A stretch of DNA of 64,000 nt. Source: Sphingopyxis sp. GTDB taxonomy: Bacteria; Pseudomonadota; Alphaproteobacteria; Sphingomonadales; Sphingomonadaceae. Below, one piece after another: positions 1-8,225 of this stretch (its first letter is position 1; every line of letters starts with the position of its first letter). The stretch is from the NCBI RefSeq assembly GCF_025869345.1, contig NZ_JAOZVW010000024.1, forward strand, positions 1 to 64,000, written 5' to 3'. The translations under genes and the position numbers were made by a program. The notes below the pieces were generated by a model that was not told where the DNA came from, did not search any database, and was given only the letters and a program-made list of their open reading frames with translations.

Positions 1-698
1 GCGCGCAGCACCATGCCGCCGCCGTCGCCGGTGCAGGTATGCGCCGAGGTGGCGGTGAAATAGCAGCGGCCATAGCCGCCGGTCGCCAGCACGACCGCCT
101 GCGAACGGAAGCGGTGGATGCTGCCGTCCTCCAGGCACAGCGCGATCACGCCGCGGCACGCGCCATTTTCCATGATCAGGTCGAGCGCGAAATATTCGAC
201 GAAGAAGTCCGCGTCATATTTCAGCGACTGCTGATAGAGCGCATGGAGCATCGCGTGGCCGGTGCGGTCGGCCGCGGCGCAGGTGCGCTGCACCGGCGGA
301 CCGGCGCCCATATTCTGCATATGGCCGCCGAACGGACGCTGGTAGATGGTGCCGTTGGCGTTGCGGCTGAACGGCACGCCCGCATGTTCGAGCTCGTAGA
401 CCGCCGCGGGCGCCTCGCGCACCATATATTCGATCGCGTCCTGGTCGCCGAGCCAGTCGGACCCCTTGACGGTGTCGTACATATGCCATTGCCAATGGTC
501 GGGTGTATTGTTGCCGAGGCTGGCGGCGATGCCGCCCTGCGCCGCGACGGTGTGGCTGCGCGTCGGGAACACCTTGGTGATGCAGGCGGTCTTGAGCCCC
601 GCCTCGGCGCTGCCCATGGTGGCGCGGAGACCCGAGCCGCCGGCACCGACGACGACGGTGTCATAGATATGGTCGATGATCTTATAGGCTTCGGTCAT
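1..698 (-). CDS. sdhA: succinate dehydrogenase flavoprotein subunit (partial)
   Basis: This is the catalytic FAD subunit of complex II, which oxidises succinate to fumarate on the inner face of the cytoplasmic membrane. About 232 N-terminal residues are present and the gene continues past the left edge. The dinucleotide-binding GAGGSG lies at residues 18-23. The FAD-attachment segment SHTVAAQGG follows, with His49 as the predicted covalent FAD ligand. The ATG at 698 starts one base after the sdhD stop, so the gene is last of sdhC-sdhD-sdhA here; sdhB is expected beyond the window. Identification is very secure. Confidence 0.96.
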   Translation of the reverse strand, partial: MTEAYKIIDHIYDTVVVGAGGSGLRATMGSAEAGLKTACITKVFPTRSHTVAAQGGIAASLGNNTPDHWQWHMYDTVKGSDWLGDQDAIEYMVREAPAAVYELEHAGVPFSRNANGTIYQRPFGGHMQNMGAGPPVQRTCAAADRTGHAMLHALYQQSLKYDADFFVEYFALDLIMENGACRGVIALCLEDGSIHRFRSQAVVLATGGYGRCYFTATSAHTCTGDGGGMVLR

Positions 699-699
699 G

Positions 700-1107
700 T
701 CACATGCCCCCCGGAGCAAGCCCGGCGGCGGGCGCAAGCACGATGCGGACAATGGCGAAGATACCGAAAGCGGCGCCGCCAATCGCGTAGAAATTCAGGA
801 TGACGAGCGACAGCAGCTTGGTCGCTTCGCCGTGGACATAATCCTCGATCATCACCTGCAGGCCGAGGCGGAAATGCCAGAAGACGCTGATGACGAGCAG
901 GATCAGCGCGAGCGCGACGGTGGGGTTCGACGCCCAGCGATGGACCGCGCCATGATCGCCGAGCGGCAGGCGGATCAGCGAGACGAAGAACCAGGTGACG
1001 AGCAGGACATTGCCGAGCGCGGTCAGGCGCTGCTGAAGCCAGTGGCCGGTGCCGTGATGCGACGGGCCGAGCCCGCGCACGCGGCCGAGGCGCGTTCCGT
1101 TACCCAT
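700..1107 (-). CDS. sdhD: succinate dehydrogenase membrane anchor subunit D
   Basis: A 135-residue integral membrane anchor of complex II. The N-terminal segment containing GTGHWLQQR is typical of alphaproteobacterial SdhD, and three hydrophobic helices follow. The [15 protein letters not shown] stretch carries the His and Asp usually near haem b and the quinone site. The ATG at 1107 lies inside the end of sdhC (8-base overlap), which indicates translational coupling. A longer upstream reading frame exists but would extend far into sdhC, so the MGNGTRLG start was chosen. Confidence 0.92.
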   Translation of the reverse strand: MGNGTRLGRVRGLGPSHHGTGHWLQQRLTALGNVLLVTWFFVSLIRLPLGDHGAVHRWASNPTVALALILLVISVFWHFRLGLQVMIEDYVHGEATKLLSLVILNFYAIGGAAFGIFAIVRIVLAPAAGLAPGGM

Positions 1108-1549
1108 GGAGCGCCTCCTGCGCGATAGTGAGCCAGACGGCGGCGGTCGCGAGGATCGCGCCGGCGAAAACGAGGATCGACCAGAGCCGGTTGGTCCTAA
1201 GCTCATAACCCGCGCCGGTGTCGAGCACGAAGTGGCGGAGGCCCGAGAAGAGATGCTGGAAAAAGGCCCAGGTCAGGCCGACCAGCACCACCTTGCCGAG
1301 GATGTTGGTCACCTGATGCAGCGCGCTGATTTCGGGGCTCGGATCTTTCCAGACGCAGGCGACGAAGGCCGCATAGGCCTCCGGCCCCGCGGCGATCGCG
1401 CCGAGCCACCAGAGGAACATCAGGGCGCCGACGATCGCGAGGCCGTCGCCCGTGATGCGGTGGAAAATCGACACCGCCATCGAGGGCGCCCATTTATACA
1501 CCTGCAGATGCGGTGAAAGCGGTCGCCCGCTCGTTTCCTTGCCAGCCAT
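1100..1549 (-). CDS. sdhC: succinate dehydrogenase cytochrome b556 subunit
   Basis: A 149-residue membrane subunit that binds haem b and ubiquinone with SdhD. It has the family N-terminus (RPLSPHLQVYKW), the SIFHRITG quinone-site segment at residues 27-34, three transmembrane helices, and the haem-ligand motif SGLRHFVLD with His106. It is the first gene of the minus-strand sdhCDA cluster. The roughly 300 bases upstream hold a palindromic repeat and the divergent promoter of the ParD-like/map pair. Confidence 0.94.
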   Translation of the reverse strand: MAGKETSGRPLSPHLQVYKWAPSMAVSIFHRITGDGLAIVGALMFLWWLGAIAAGPEAYAAFVACVWKDPSPEISALHQVTNILGKVVLVGLTWAFFQHLFSGLRHFVLDTGAGYELRTNRLWSILVFAGAILATAAVWLTIAQEALHG

Positions 1550-1697
1550 ATCAGCCCCGTTTCCTGACTCTGTCGGTCGATGGCCGCCGGTTAAGCCTTC
1601 CTGCCGCGATATGCAATTGCTTAGCGCATGATGATGTCGGTTTAGGCCGCTGCAGGCGGCGGAACGTCTGCGAGCAGGTAGTGAGCCTGCCCTCTTT

Positions 1698-1773
1698 CGT
1701 CACCCCGGACTTGATCCGGGGTCCCGCTGAGCAACGGTGAAAAGCGGGACCCCGGATCAAGTCCGGGGTGACG
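1698..1773. repeat. dispersed palindromic repeat, family A (copy 1)
   Basis: A long imperfect palindrome whose outer ends read CGTCACCCCGGACTTGATC and its complement. The arms of about 30 bases enclose a short centre. Near-identical arms occur at 24452, 31801 and 41035, and a degenerate copy lies at 16545. It occupies most of the sdhC/ParD-like spacer and would form a strong hairpin in RNA from either strand. Confidence 0.9.
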
Positions 1774-1793
1774 AGGAAGGGCTATAACAGCGA

Positions 1794-1835
1794 TTGACGC
1801 CCCGATATACGAATCATATATGATCCATATATCAT
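1794..1835 (+). promoter_or_regulatory. predicted promoter with overlapping palindromic operator for parD-like/map
   Basis: TTGACG (1794-1799) and TATATG (1817-1822) are spaced by 17 bases as a sigma-70-type promoter. The perfect 12-base palindrome ATCATATATGAT (1813-1824) sits on the -10 element. A second inverted repeat, ATGAT/ATCAT (1820-1835), overlaps it. Binding of a small DNA-binding protein here would block RNA polymerase, so autoregulation by the ParD-like product is a reasonable inference. No binding data are available. Confidence 0.6.
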
Positions 1836-1855
1836 CTATCTACCAAGGACCGATC

Positions 1856-2062
1856 ATGGGCATCGTGAAAATCGACGACGAACTGCACGAGGAAGCGCGC
1901 CGCGCCAGCACCGTGATGTGCCGGTCGATCAATGCGCAGGCCGAATATTGGATGAAGATCGGCATGATGGCCGAGGCCAATCCGGCGCTGTCGTTCAACG
2001 AAATCGTCCGGATGCAGCTCGCCGCCGCGAACGTCCGCCTCGCCGGCCGGGCGGCGGCCTGA
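1856..2062 (+). CDS. ParD-like antitoxin-family protein
   Basis: A 68-residue protein resembling the ParD-like antitoxin family (PF11903 type). The N-terminal half (GIVKIDDELHEEARRAS) is a ribbon-helix-helix-type segment, and the central INAQAEYWMKIG is typical of the family. The ATG at 1856 is preceded by AAGGA at a good distance; an in-frame ATG at 1820 lies inside the promoter palindrome and is unlikely. No toxin gene is adjacent. Instead, the map start codon follows the stop by one base, so the pair is probably co-translated. The promoter palindromes suggest self-repression. Confidence 0.75.
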   Translation: MGIVKIDDELHEEARRASTVMCRSINAQAEYWMKIGMMAEANPALSFNEIVRMQLAAANVRLAGRAAA

Positions 2063-2063
2063 G

Positions 2064-2837
2064 ATGGTCAAGACCCCCGGCGAAATCGCCCTGATGCGCC
2101 AGTCGGGCCGCCTCCTGGCGTCGGTGTTCGAGATGCTCGACGGGCTCGATCTTGCCGGCCGCTCGACGATGGAGGTCAACGATCTGGTCGAGCGCTTCAT
2201 CACCGTCGACCTGGCCGCGCGGCCGGCGAGCAAGGGGCAGTACGGCTTTAAATATGTCCTCAACTGCTCGATCAATCATGTCGTCTGCCACGGCGTCCCC
2301 GACGCGGGCGAGATCATCCAGGGCGGCGACATCATCAACCTCGACATCACGCTCGAAAAGAACGGCTTCATCGCCGATTCGAGCAAGACCTATCTCGTCG
2401 GCGCGGTCGCGCCCGCCGCGCGGCGGCTCGTCAAGGTGACCGAGGAGGCGATGTGGCAGGGAATCGCGCAGGTGCGCCCCGGCGCGCAGCTCGGCGACAT
2501 CGGCTTCGCGATCGAGCGCCACGCGAAGCGGAACGGCTATTCGGTCGTGCGCGACTATTGCGGGCACGGCATCGGCCGCGAGATGCACGAGGAGCCGTCG
2601 GTGCTCCATTTCGGGCGCCGCGGGACCGGGATGCGGCTGCGCGAGGGGATGGTCTTCACAATCGAGCCGATGATCAATCAGGGCAGCCGCAAGGTTTCGA
2701 CCGAAGAGGACGGGTGGACGGTGGTGACCGACGACCGCAAACTATCGGCCCAGTTCGAGCATACGGTCGCGGTGACCGGCACCGGCGTCGAAGTCCTGAC
2801 CCTGCGTCGCGACGAGAGGAATCGCATCGCGGCGTGA
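2064..2837 (+). CDS. map: type I methionine aminopeptidase
   Basis: Removes the initiator methionine from nascent proteins in the cytosol. The 257-residue protein carries the full set of family residues: the substrate His in VCHGVPD, metal ligands Asp in NLDITL and Asp in IADSS, His in GHGIGREMHE, Glu in TIEPM and Glu in FEHTV. It is encoded one base after the ParD-like gene, from the same promoter. Many sphingomonads carry more than one map, so this may be an accessory copy; that cannot be told from the window. Confidence 0.93.
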   Translation: MVKTPGEIALMRQSGRLLASVFEMLDGLDLAGRSTMEVNDLVERFITVDLAARPASKGQYGFKYVLNCSINHVVCHGVPDAGEIIQGGDIINLDITLEKNGFIADSSKTYLVGAVAPAARRLVKVTEEAMWQGIAQVRPGAQLGDIGFAIERHAKRNGYSVVRDYCGHGIGREMHEEPSVLHFGRRGTGMRLREGMVFTIEPMINQGSRKVSTEEDGWTVVTDDRKLSAQFEHTVAVTGTGVEVLTLRRDERNRIAA

Positions 2838-2876
2838 CGTCCAGCGCATGCCATGACGGCGACGCCGAACGAGCAT

Positions 2877-4046
2877 TCAGCGCCTTCGAGGCTTTTTCGC
2901 GATTTTGCGAAGCTCGACAATATTCTGCTGGATGCCGCTGCTGTAGAGGTCGGTTCCGGTGCCGGTCCGGGTCAGGATTTCATCGATCAGCCAACTTCCG
3001 CCGCTGCGCTGGAAGCGGAGGGTCTGGCTCCACCCCCAATATTCACGGTCGGCAGGCGGGACAACGATTTCCACCTCGATCGTATCGGCGCCGATGCGCC
3101 GCAGCAGAGGGCGCGATTTCGGAATGAAGGGCGCGGGATCGCCGCCGACGGGTTCGAGCAGGAACGGGGCGCCGACGCACCCCTGATCCCCCAGCACCGT
3201 ATAGGCCCCTTCGCCTTCATTGGCGCGGGGATCGGCATTGTCCTGCGCAGCCCCGCATTGCGCGAGCAGGCTCTCGATCCGCGGGCTGAACAGGATGCGC
3301 CACTCGTCGAGGAATTCGACCCTGCGCCCATCGCGCCAGCCGTAGATGCTGCCGACAAGGGCGCGCACCGCCTCCTCGTCCGACGCTCCCGGTGCCTGCG
3401 GGACTCTCGCACTCGCCATTTGCGGCTGCTCGGCGCGGACAGCGCCCTGCATCTTCAGCGAAAGCTGCCCAAATGAGCATTTCATATAAGAGCTCTGCCC
3501 GAAGGAGCCCATGCTGAGGTGCGTAAACCGGCCCGGGCCCGTCGCTTTCAGCGCCAGCGAGGGAATGCCCTTTCGCTCACCCGCCGCATCCCAGACCAGC
3601 GTGAAACCGCGCGACGCCCTGGCAAGATCGGCGGCGAGCGGCTTGCGCGCGGGGCCGACGCGCGAAATGCTGACAGCGGCATTCGTCCAATGACCGAACT
3701 CATCCGAACCGATTTCGCCGGTATGGGCGCCGTCATAAAAGAACAGGTCCGTGGCGCCCTTGCAGGCGCTTGCCGCATCGGGGCTGTCGTCTGCGGTGAA
3801 ATAGATGCCGTCCGGCGTCCGATAGCCGGAGATGTAGAGTCCCTGTTCGATGGGCAAGACTGTCGGCGACGCGGCAACGGCTTGCGCCGAAGCGAGGACG
3901 GGCGTCGCCGCGCCGTTCGCCGGTGCCGCCGCGGCGACGCTGTCGCTGGCGGCGGTCGATTGCGAGCCGCATCCGGCAAGCAACGCTGCCATGGCAAGCA
4001 AGGATGCGCGGCGGCGGCTCCCGCACTGGCCCGTATCATGATGCAT
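2877..4046 (-). CDS. hypothetical secreted lipoprotein
   Basis: A 389-residue protein with a lipoprotein signal peptide: basic n-region CGSRRRAS, hydrophobic core and lipobox LLAGC. An Ala/Thr-rich linker follows. The mature part includes GYRTPDGIYFTADDS and a C-terminal domain ending in a basic KKPRRR. The ATG at 4046 has a GGGGAGAG ribosome site, so the longer reading frame upstream is rejected. It is convergent with map. I do not recognise the family; a periplasmic or outer-membrane location is the only supported inference. Confidence 0.75.
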   Translation of the reverse strand: MHHDTGQCGSRRRASLLAMAALLAGCGSQSTAASDSVAAAAPANGAATPVLASAQAVAASPTVLPIEQGLYISGYRTPDGIYFTADDSPDAASACKGATDLFFYDGAHTGEIGSDEFGHWTNAAVSISRVGPARKPLAADLARASRGFTLVWDAAGERKGIPSLALKATGPGRFTHLSMGSFGQSSYMKCSFGQLSLKMQGAVRAEQPQMASARVPQAPGASDEEAVRALVGSIYGWRDGRRVEFLDEWRILFSPRIESLLAQCGAAQDNADPRANEGEGAYTVLGDQGCVGAPFLLEPVGGDPAPFIPKSRPLLRRIGADTIEVEIVVPPADREYWGWSQTLRFQRSGGSWLIDEILTRTGTGTDLYSSGIQQNIVELRKIAKKPRRR

Positions 4047-4185
4047 GCTTCTCTCCCCCTTTTCCTGTTCGACCGATGATCGCGATCGATAGGCCGGGGG
4101 CGCAGCCCAAGTCCTGATGCCGTTCTCAAGATTTTCTAAAGTCGCAAGACAGCGGATGCTTTCCCAACGCTTGCCCCGAAACAGG

Positions 4186-4248
4186 AAAGGGCGGCTCAAG
4201 GCCGCCCCGAGTCCCGCATTTTCAACCCGCGCGGCCTTGCCGCGCGGG
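4186..4248 (-). terminator. two hairpins downstream of the small membrane-protein gene
   Basis: Reading the minus strand just past the stop at 4256, there is a perfect 10-base stem (CCCGCGCGGC, 4226-4248). A second stem follows (GGGCGGC, 4189-4207) and runs into a T-containing tract (TTTCCTGTTT). The second resembles an intrinsic terminator for the ald operon, although its T run is interrupted. Confidence 0.55.
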
Positions 4249-4255
4249 CTATGCC

Positions 4256-4486
4256 TCACTTGATCTTGTCGCGGTTCGCGTAGAGCAAGGCCGCGATCAC
4301 CGCGGCCGATCCGATGCCGAGGCTTGCGGCGGCCGCGGTCTTCCAGCCGGGACGCTTGGCCTTTCCGGCCTCCTTGTCGGCCGCTTCGGTCGCTTCGGCG
4401 GCTTCCTTCTGCGCCTGAAGCTCGCGCGCGGCGCGCAGCACTTCATTCTCTTCCTCTTCTTGCGGCGTCGGGTCCTGGTCGGTCAT
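4256..4486 (-). CDS. small single-pass membrane protein
   Basis: A 76-residue protein. Residues 1-50 are highly charged with a Glu-rich, probably helical stretch (EEEENEVLRAARELQAQKEA). A glycine/alanine-rich transmembrane helix near residues 50-70 follows, and the tail is the short basic NRDKIK. This layout resembles small DUF883/YqjD-like tail-anchored proteins, but the similarity is only architectural. It starts 19 bases after the ald stop and is probably co-transcribed with it. A hairpin pair lies just downstream. Confidence 0.7.
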   Translation of the reverse strand: MTDQDPTPQEEEENEVLRAARELQAQKEAAEATEAADKEAGKAKRPGWKTAAAASLGIGSAAVIAALLYANRDKIK

Positions 4487-4505
4487 CGTCTCTCTTCTTC
4501 GTTCC

Positions 4506-5621
4506 TCAGGCAAGCGCCTGCTCGACAGGCACATAGTCGGTTCCGGTCGCTTCGGCTACGGCCTCGAACGTCACCTTACCATTCCAAACGTTCAAACCCT
4601 GCGCAAGATGCACGTCGCGTCGCAAAGCCTCTTTCCAGCCCAGATCGGCGATGCGCAGCGCGTGCGGCAGGGTGACGTTGTTGAGCGCATAGGTGCTGGT
4701 GCGCGCGACCGCGCCCGGCATGTTGGCGACCGCATAATGGACGATGCCGTCGACCACATAGGTCGGATCGGCGTGGGTCGTCGCATGGCTGGTCTCGAAA
4801 CAGCCGCCCTGGTCGATCGCGACGTCGACGAGCACCGAGCCGGGACGCATCGTCCCCAGCATGGCGCGCGTCACCAGCTTCGGTGCTTCGGCGCCGGGGA
4901 TCAGCACCGCGCCGATGACGAGATCGGCCTCGGCCACGCATTCGGCAAGGTTGGCACGGTTCGAGAAGCGCGTCTTCGCCCGCGCCTCGAAGAAGGTGCC
5001 GACGCGCTCCAGCACTTCGGGATCGCGGTCGAGGATGGTGACGTCGGCGCCGAGCCCCGCCGCCATCTGCGCCGCGTTGAAGCCGACGACGCCGCCGCCG
5101 ATGATGCAGATCTTGCCCGGCGCCACTCCCGGCACCCCGCCGAGCAGCACCCCGCGGCCGCCGTGCGCCTTTTCGAGCGCGGTCGCGCCGGCCTGGATCG
5201 ACATGCGCCCCGCGACCTGGCTCATCGGCTTCAGCAGCGGCAGGCCGCCGTGCGGGCTGGTGACGGTCTCATAGGCGATGCACACCGCGCCCGATTTCAT
5301 CAGGCTCAGCGTCTGCTCGGGATCGGGCGCGAGATGGAGATAGGTGTAGAGGATCTGGCCGGGGCGCAGCATCGCGCGTTCGGCCGGCTGCGGTTCCTTG
5401 ACCTTCACCACCATCTCGCAGGTCGCGAAGATGTCCGCGGGCGTCCCGACGATCTCGGCCCCCGCCTGCTCATAGAAGCGGTCATGCGCCCCGATCCCCT
5501 CGCCCGCGCCGGTCTCGACGAGGACGCGGTGCCCGTGCGCGACGAGCTCGCGCGCGCTTTCGGGGGTCAGGCCGACGCGATATTCGTGATTTTTGATTTC
5601 CCGGGGGGTGCCGATGATCAT
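4506..5621 (-). CDS. ald: alanine dehydrogenase
   Basis: A 371-residue NAD-dependent enzyme converting L-alanine to pyruvate and ammonium. Family residues are in canonical positions: Lys75 (VVKVKEP) and His96 (YLHLA) for pyruvate binding, and the Rossmann motif [10 protein letters not shown]. Its length equals the family's usual length. The start MIIGTPREI is the standard one; upstream in-frame codons are not conserved in type. The operon partner downstream is the small membrane protein. A chemoreceptor gene diverges upstream across 292 bases. Confidence 0.95.
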   Translation of the reverse strand: MIIGTPREIKNHEYRVGLTPESARELVAHGHRVLVETGAGEGIGAHDRFYEQAGAEIVGTPADIFATCEMVVKVKEPQPAERAMLRPGQILYTYLHLAPDPEQTLSLMKSGAVCIAYETVTSPHGGLPLLKPMSQVAGRMSIQAGATALEKAHGGRGVLLGGVPGVAPGKICIIGGGVVGFNAAQMAAGLGADVTILDRDPEVLERVGTFFEARAKTRFSNRANLAECVAEADLVIGAVLIPGAEAPKLVTRAMLGTMRPGSVLVDVAIDQGGCFETSHATTHADPTYVVDGIVHYAVANMPGAVARTSTYALNNVTLPHALRIADLGWKEALRRDVHLAQGLNVWNGKVTFEAVAEATGTDYVPVEQALA

Positions 5622-5913
5622 GGTCGCTCTCCATATCGGGCGCGCGGAGACGCGGACTCGCCTGTGCGTTCCAGCTTTCTTTGTGTCGCCCTGCGATTGT
5701 TTTGTTTTCGCACAAAGACACGAAGCCACAAAGAAGAGAGTTTCGGACGACGACCCGGTTCAGGTCCGCGCCTTTCCGGCAAAATCGGCGCGGCTGGTTA
5801 ACGGCGCTTTTACCAATTTTCTTCCATATCTGGCCCGCACGTTTCCAGAGCACGGGCGGGGCGGACCCGCCTGCTTGGAAAGGCGCGGTTTTTGGGGATC
5901 GGGGAAACGGATC

Positions 5914-7266
5914 ATGGTGAAGGAAAATCCCATTCATAAGCAGCAGATCGATCCCGTTCTGATGGCGGATCGCTTTCCCTATTACGATCTCGACGGGCAG
6001 CTTGCCGCGCACTCGGCCGAAATCCAGGCGATGATCGCCGGGCACGAGGAGGAAATTGCGCGCGCCTATTGGGACGCCTTCAACGCGCTTCCCTCGGTCG
6101 ACCGCCCGGTCGAGGGCGAGCTTTACGAATCCTATGTCCGCGGCAGCGCGCGGCACACCGCGCTCAAATATAGCGACCCCGCGGGACAGGAGGTCGCGAC
6201 GATCGCCTGCAAGAACACGCATATGGCGCGCCGCGTCAAGCTGCCGCTCGCGTCGGTGATGTCGTGCATGGCCGAAAGCCAGCGGCTGACGATCGAATAT
6301 GTCGTCGCGGCGTGCGGGGACGATGCGAACCGCATCGTCCGGCTGACCGGCGCGATCAACCGGCTCGGGCTGCTCGAGTTCGACATCATGCAGCGCTATG
6401 CCGAAAAGCTGGACCGCGCGGTGATCTCGGGCGAGCGGCAGACGCTGGCGGGCGATTTCGACCGCTCGATCGCGTCGCTGGTGCAGGACACCGACACCGC
6501 GCGCCAGCAGCTCGCGAAACAGGCGGCCTCGGCCGACCAGGCGGCGAAGGGCATGATCGCCAAGACCAGCGAAGTCGCCGCCGCGTCCGAGCAATCGGCG
6601 ATGGCGATGCGCGAGGCGGCATCGACCGCCGCCGGGCTGATCCGCGCGATCGAGGATGCGCGCAGCGAGGTCGAAGCCTCGGCGAGCGTCGCGACCCGCG
6701 CCTCCGAACAGGCGGGCGAAGCGGTCGCCATGTCCGAGGCGCTGTCGCGCCATGCCGAATCGATCGAGTCCATATTGGGGCTGATCCGCGAGATCGCGGG
6801 GCAGACCAACCTGCTCGCGCTCAACGCCACGATCGAGGCGGCGCGCGCGGGCGAATCGGGCCGCGGTTTCGCCGTGGTCGCGCAGGAGGTGAAGAGCCTC
6901 GCCAACGAAACCGCGCGCGCGACTGACGATATCGCGGGCAAGATCACCGCGATCCAGCAGGCGACGCGCGGATCGGTGTCGGCGAACCAGTCGATTCAGG
7001 CGACGATCGTCGAGGTCCAGACCTCGGCCCAGCGCATCCGCGACGCGATGGACGCGCAGGCGCAGACGGTCACCTCGATCACCGCCGCGGTCGACGAGAC
7101 CGCGCTCGCCGCCGACTCGATGTCGTCGACGATCGCCAGCATCCGGGGCGATTCGGGGCTCGTCGCGGGCGAGATCAGCACGCTGAGCAGCGAGTTCGCG
7201 AAGATGGGCGACCGGCTCCAGTCGCTCGAAAAGGCCGCCAGCGAGTTCAGCCGCCGGGTGGCGTGA
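5914..7266 (+). CDS. soluble globin-coupled methyl-accepting chemotaxis protein
   Basis: A 450-residue cytoplasmic receptor with no transmembrane segment. Residues about 15-190 form a protoglobin-like sensor: the [15 protein letters not shown] segment matches the HemAT F-helix region, and His103 is the predicted proximal haem ligand. From about 190 on there is a long coiled-coil signalling domain with the MCP hairpin tip ([20 protein letters not shown]). Inference: an oxygen or other gas-ligand chemosensor acting on a CheA/CheW complex. No other che genes are nearby. The ATG at 5914 was chosen because the sensor begins directly after it. Confidence 0.85.
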   Translation: MVKENPIHKQQIDPVLMADRFPYYDLDGQLAAHSAEIQAMIAGHEEEIARAYWDAFNALPSVDRPVEGELYESYVRGSARHTALKYSDPAGQEVATIACKNTHMARRVKLPLASVMSCMAESQRLTIEYVVAACGDDANRIVRLTGAINRLGLLEFDIMQRYAEKLDRAVISGERQTLAGDFDRSIASLVQDTDTARQQLAKQAASADQAAKGMIAKTSEVAAASEQSAMAMREAASTAAGLIRAIEDARSEVEASASVATRASEQAGEAVAMSEALSRHAESIESILGLIREIAGQTNLLALNATIEAARAGESGRGFAVVAQEVKSLANETARATDDIAGKITAIQQATRGSVSANQSIQATIVEVQTSAQRIRDAMDAQAQTVTSITAAVDETALAADSMSSTIASIRGDSGLVAGEISTLSSEFAKMGDRLQSLEKAASEFSRRVA

Positions 7267-7283
7267 GCTTGGCAAGCGGCCGT

Positions 7284-7303
7284 CCCCTGCCTTAAGGCAG
7301 GGG
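7284..7303 (+). promoter_or_regulatory. hairpin over the ribosome-binding region of the beta-lactamase gene
   Basis: CCCCTGCC-TTAA-GGCAGGGG is a perfect 8-base stem ending two bases before the ATG at 7305. It contains the only purine-rich, Shine-Dalgarno-like stretch for that gene. It may act as a weak terminator for the chemoreceptor, or it may mask ribosome access to the downstream message. Confidence 0.5.
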
Positions 7304-7304
7304 G

Positions 7305-8225
7305 ATGATATCCCTTCCCTCGATCGCCCGCTCGGCACGCCGCGTGACCGCCCCCGCCGCGCTGACGCTCGCCGCCTGCGCGCCGCAAACCTCGATTCCC
7401 GCAACCGCCGTCCCACCGACCGGCAAGGCGCTGGCAGCGGCTTGCGACGGGCGCACGGGGTGGAGCGACCCGGCACCGCCCGCAAAGATTTTCGGCAACA
7501 GCTATTATGTCGGCACCTGCGGAATCACCGTGATACTGATCGATGCGCCCGGCGGACTGGTGCTGATCGACGGCGCGACCGGGGAAGCAGTACCATCGAT
7601 CCTCGCGAACATTCGCGCGCTCGGCTTCGATCCGAAAAATATCCGCACCCTGCTCGCGACCCACGAGCATTATGATCATGTCGGCGGGCTGAAGGCGCTG
7701 CAGGACGCGACCGGGGCCAAGGTCTTTGCGCGCCGCGAGGCGGTCGCGCCGCTGCGCAGCGGCGAGGCCGACGCGATCGATCCGCAGCGCGGCGCGATTC
7801 CGCCGTTCAAAGGCGTGACCGTGTCGGGCGAGTTGCACGACGGCGAGGCGTTGCCCATCGCCGACATCGACCTGACGCCCCACGCGACCCCGGGCCATAC
7901 GCCGGGCAGCACGAGCTGGACGTGGAAAAGCTGCGAAGGCGCGGTTTGCCGCACCATCGCCTATGTGGACAGCCTGAGCGCGGTATCGGCGGACGACTAT
8001 CGGTTCAGCGATCATCCCGACTATGTCGCCATGATGCGTGCGACCTTCACCAAGGTGGCGGCCTTGCCCTGCGACATATTGGTCACGCCGCACCCGTCCG
8101 CGAGCGACCTGTTCGCCCGGCTTGCGGACAGGCCGGAGGTCACGGTGAGCCAATGCCGGGAGTATGCCTTTGGCGCGGCGCGGCGTCTCGACGAGCGGCT
8201 GGCAAAGGAAAAGGCGGCGAAATGA
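7305..8225 (+). CDS. subclass B3 metallo-beta-lactamase
   Basis: A 306-residue zinc hydrolase, predicted to open beta-lactam rings in the periplasm. All B3 ligands are visible: His120, His122, Asp124 and His125 in THEHYDHVGG, His198 in PGHTPGSTSW, and His263 in TPHPSASD. The B3-specific SLSAVSADDYRFS segment is also present. The N-terminus (residues 1-25) has a signal with a lipobox-like LTLAAC, so it may be a lipoprotein. Its stop overlaps the prmA start (ATGA). No mobile element adjoins it, so a resident chromosomal enzyme is likely. Activity and spectrum cannot be inferred. Confidence 0.9.
   Translation: MISLPSIARSARRVTAPAALTLAACAPQTSIPATAVPPTGKALAAACDGRTGWSDPAPPAKIFGNSYYVGTCGITVILIDAPGGLVLIDGATGEAVPSILANIRALGFDPKNIRTLLATHEHYDHVGGLKALQDATGAKVFARREAVAPLRSGEADAIDPQRGAIPPFKGVTVSGELHDGEALPIADIDLTPHATPGHTPGSTSWTWKSCEGAVCRTIAYVDSLSAVSADDYRFSDHPDYVAMMRATFTKVAALPCDILVTPHPSASDLFARLADRPEVTVSQCREYAFGAARRLDERLAKEKAAK

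Noticed and set aside
1856-2837. ParD-like gene as half of a classical ParDE module
   Set aside because: No ParE-like frame exists next to it; the coupled gene is an intact methionine aminopeptidase.
5482-7485. A 667-codon open frame on the minus strand opposite the chemoreceptor
   Set aside because: Arg-rich, domain-free and antisense to a full-length protoglobin/MCP gene.
7305-8225. The metallo-beta-lactamase as a recently acquired resistance gene
   Set aside because: No integron, transposase or attachment-like repeats adjoin it, base use looks like its neighbours, and it is coupled to the housekeeping gene prmA.
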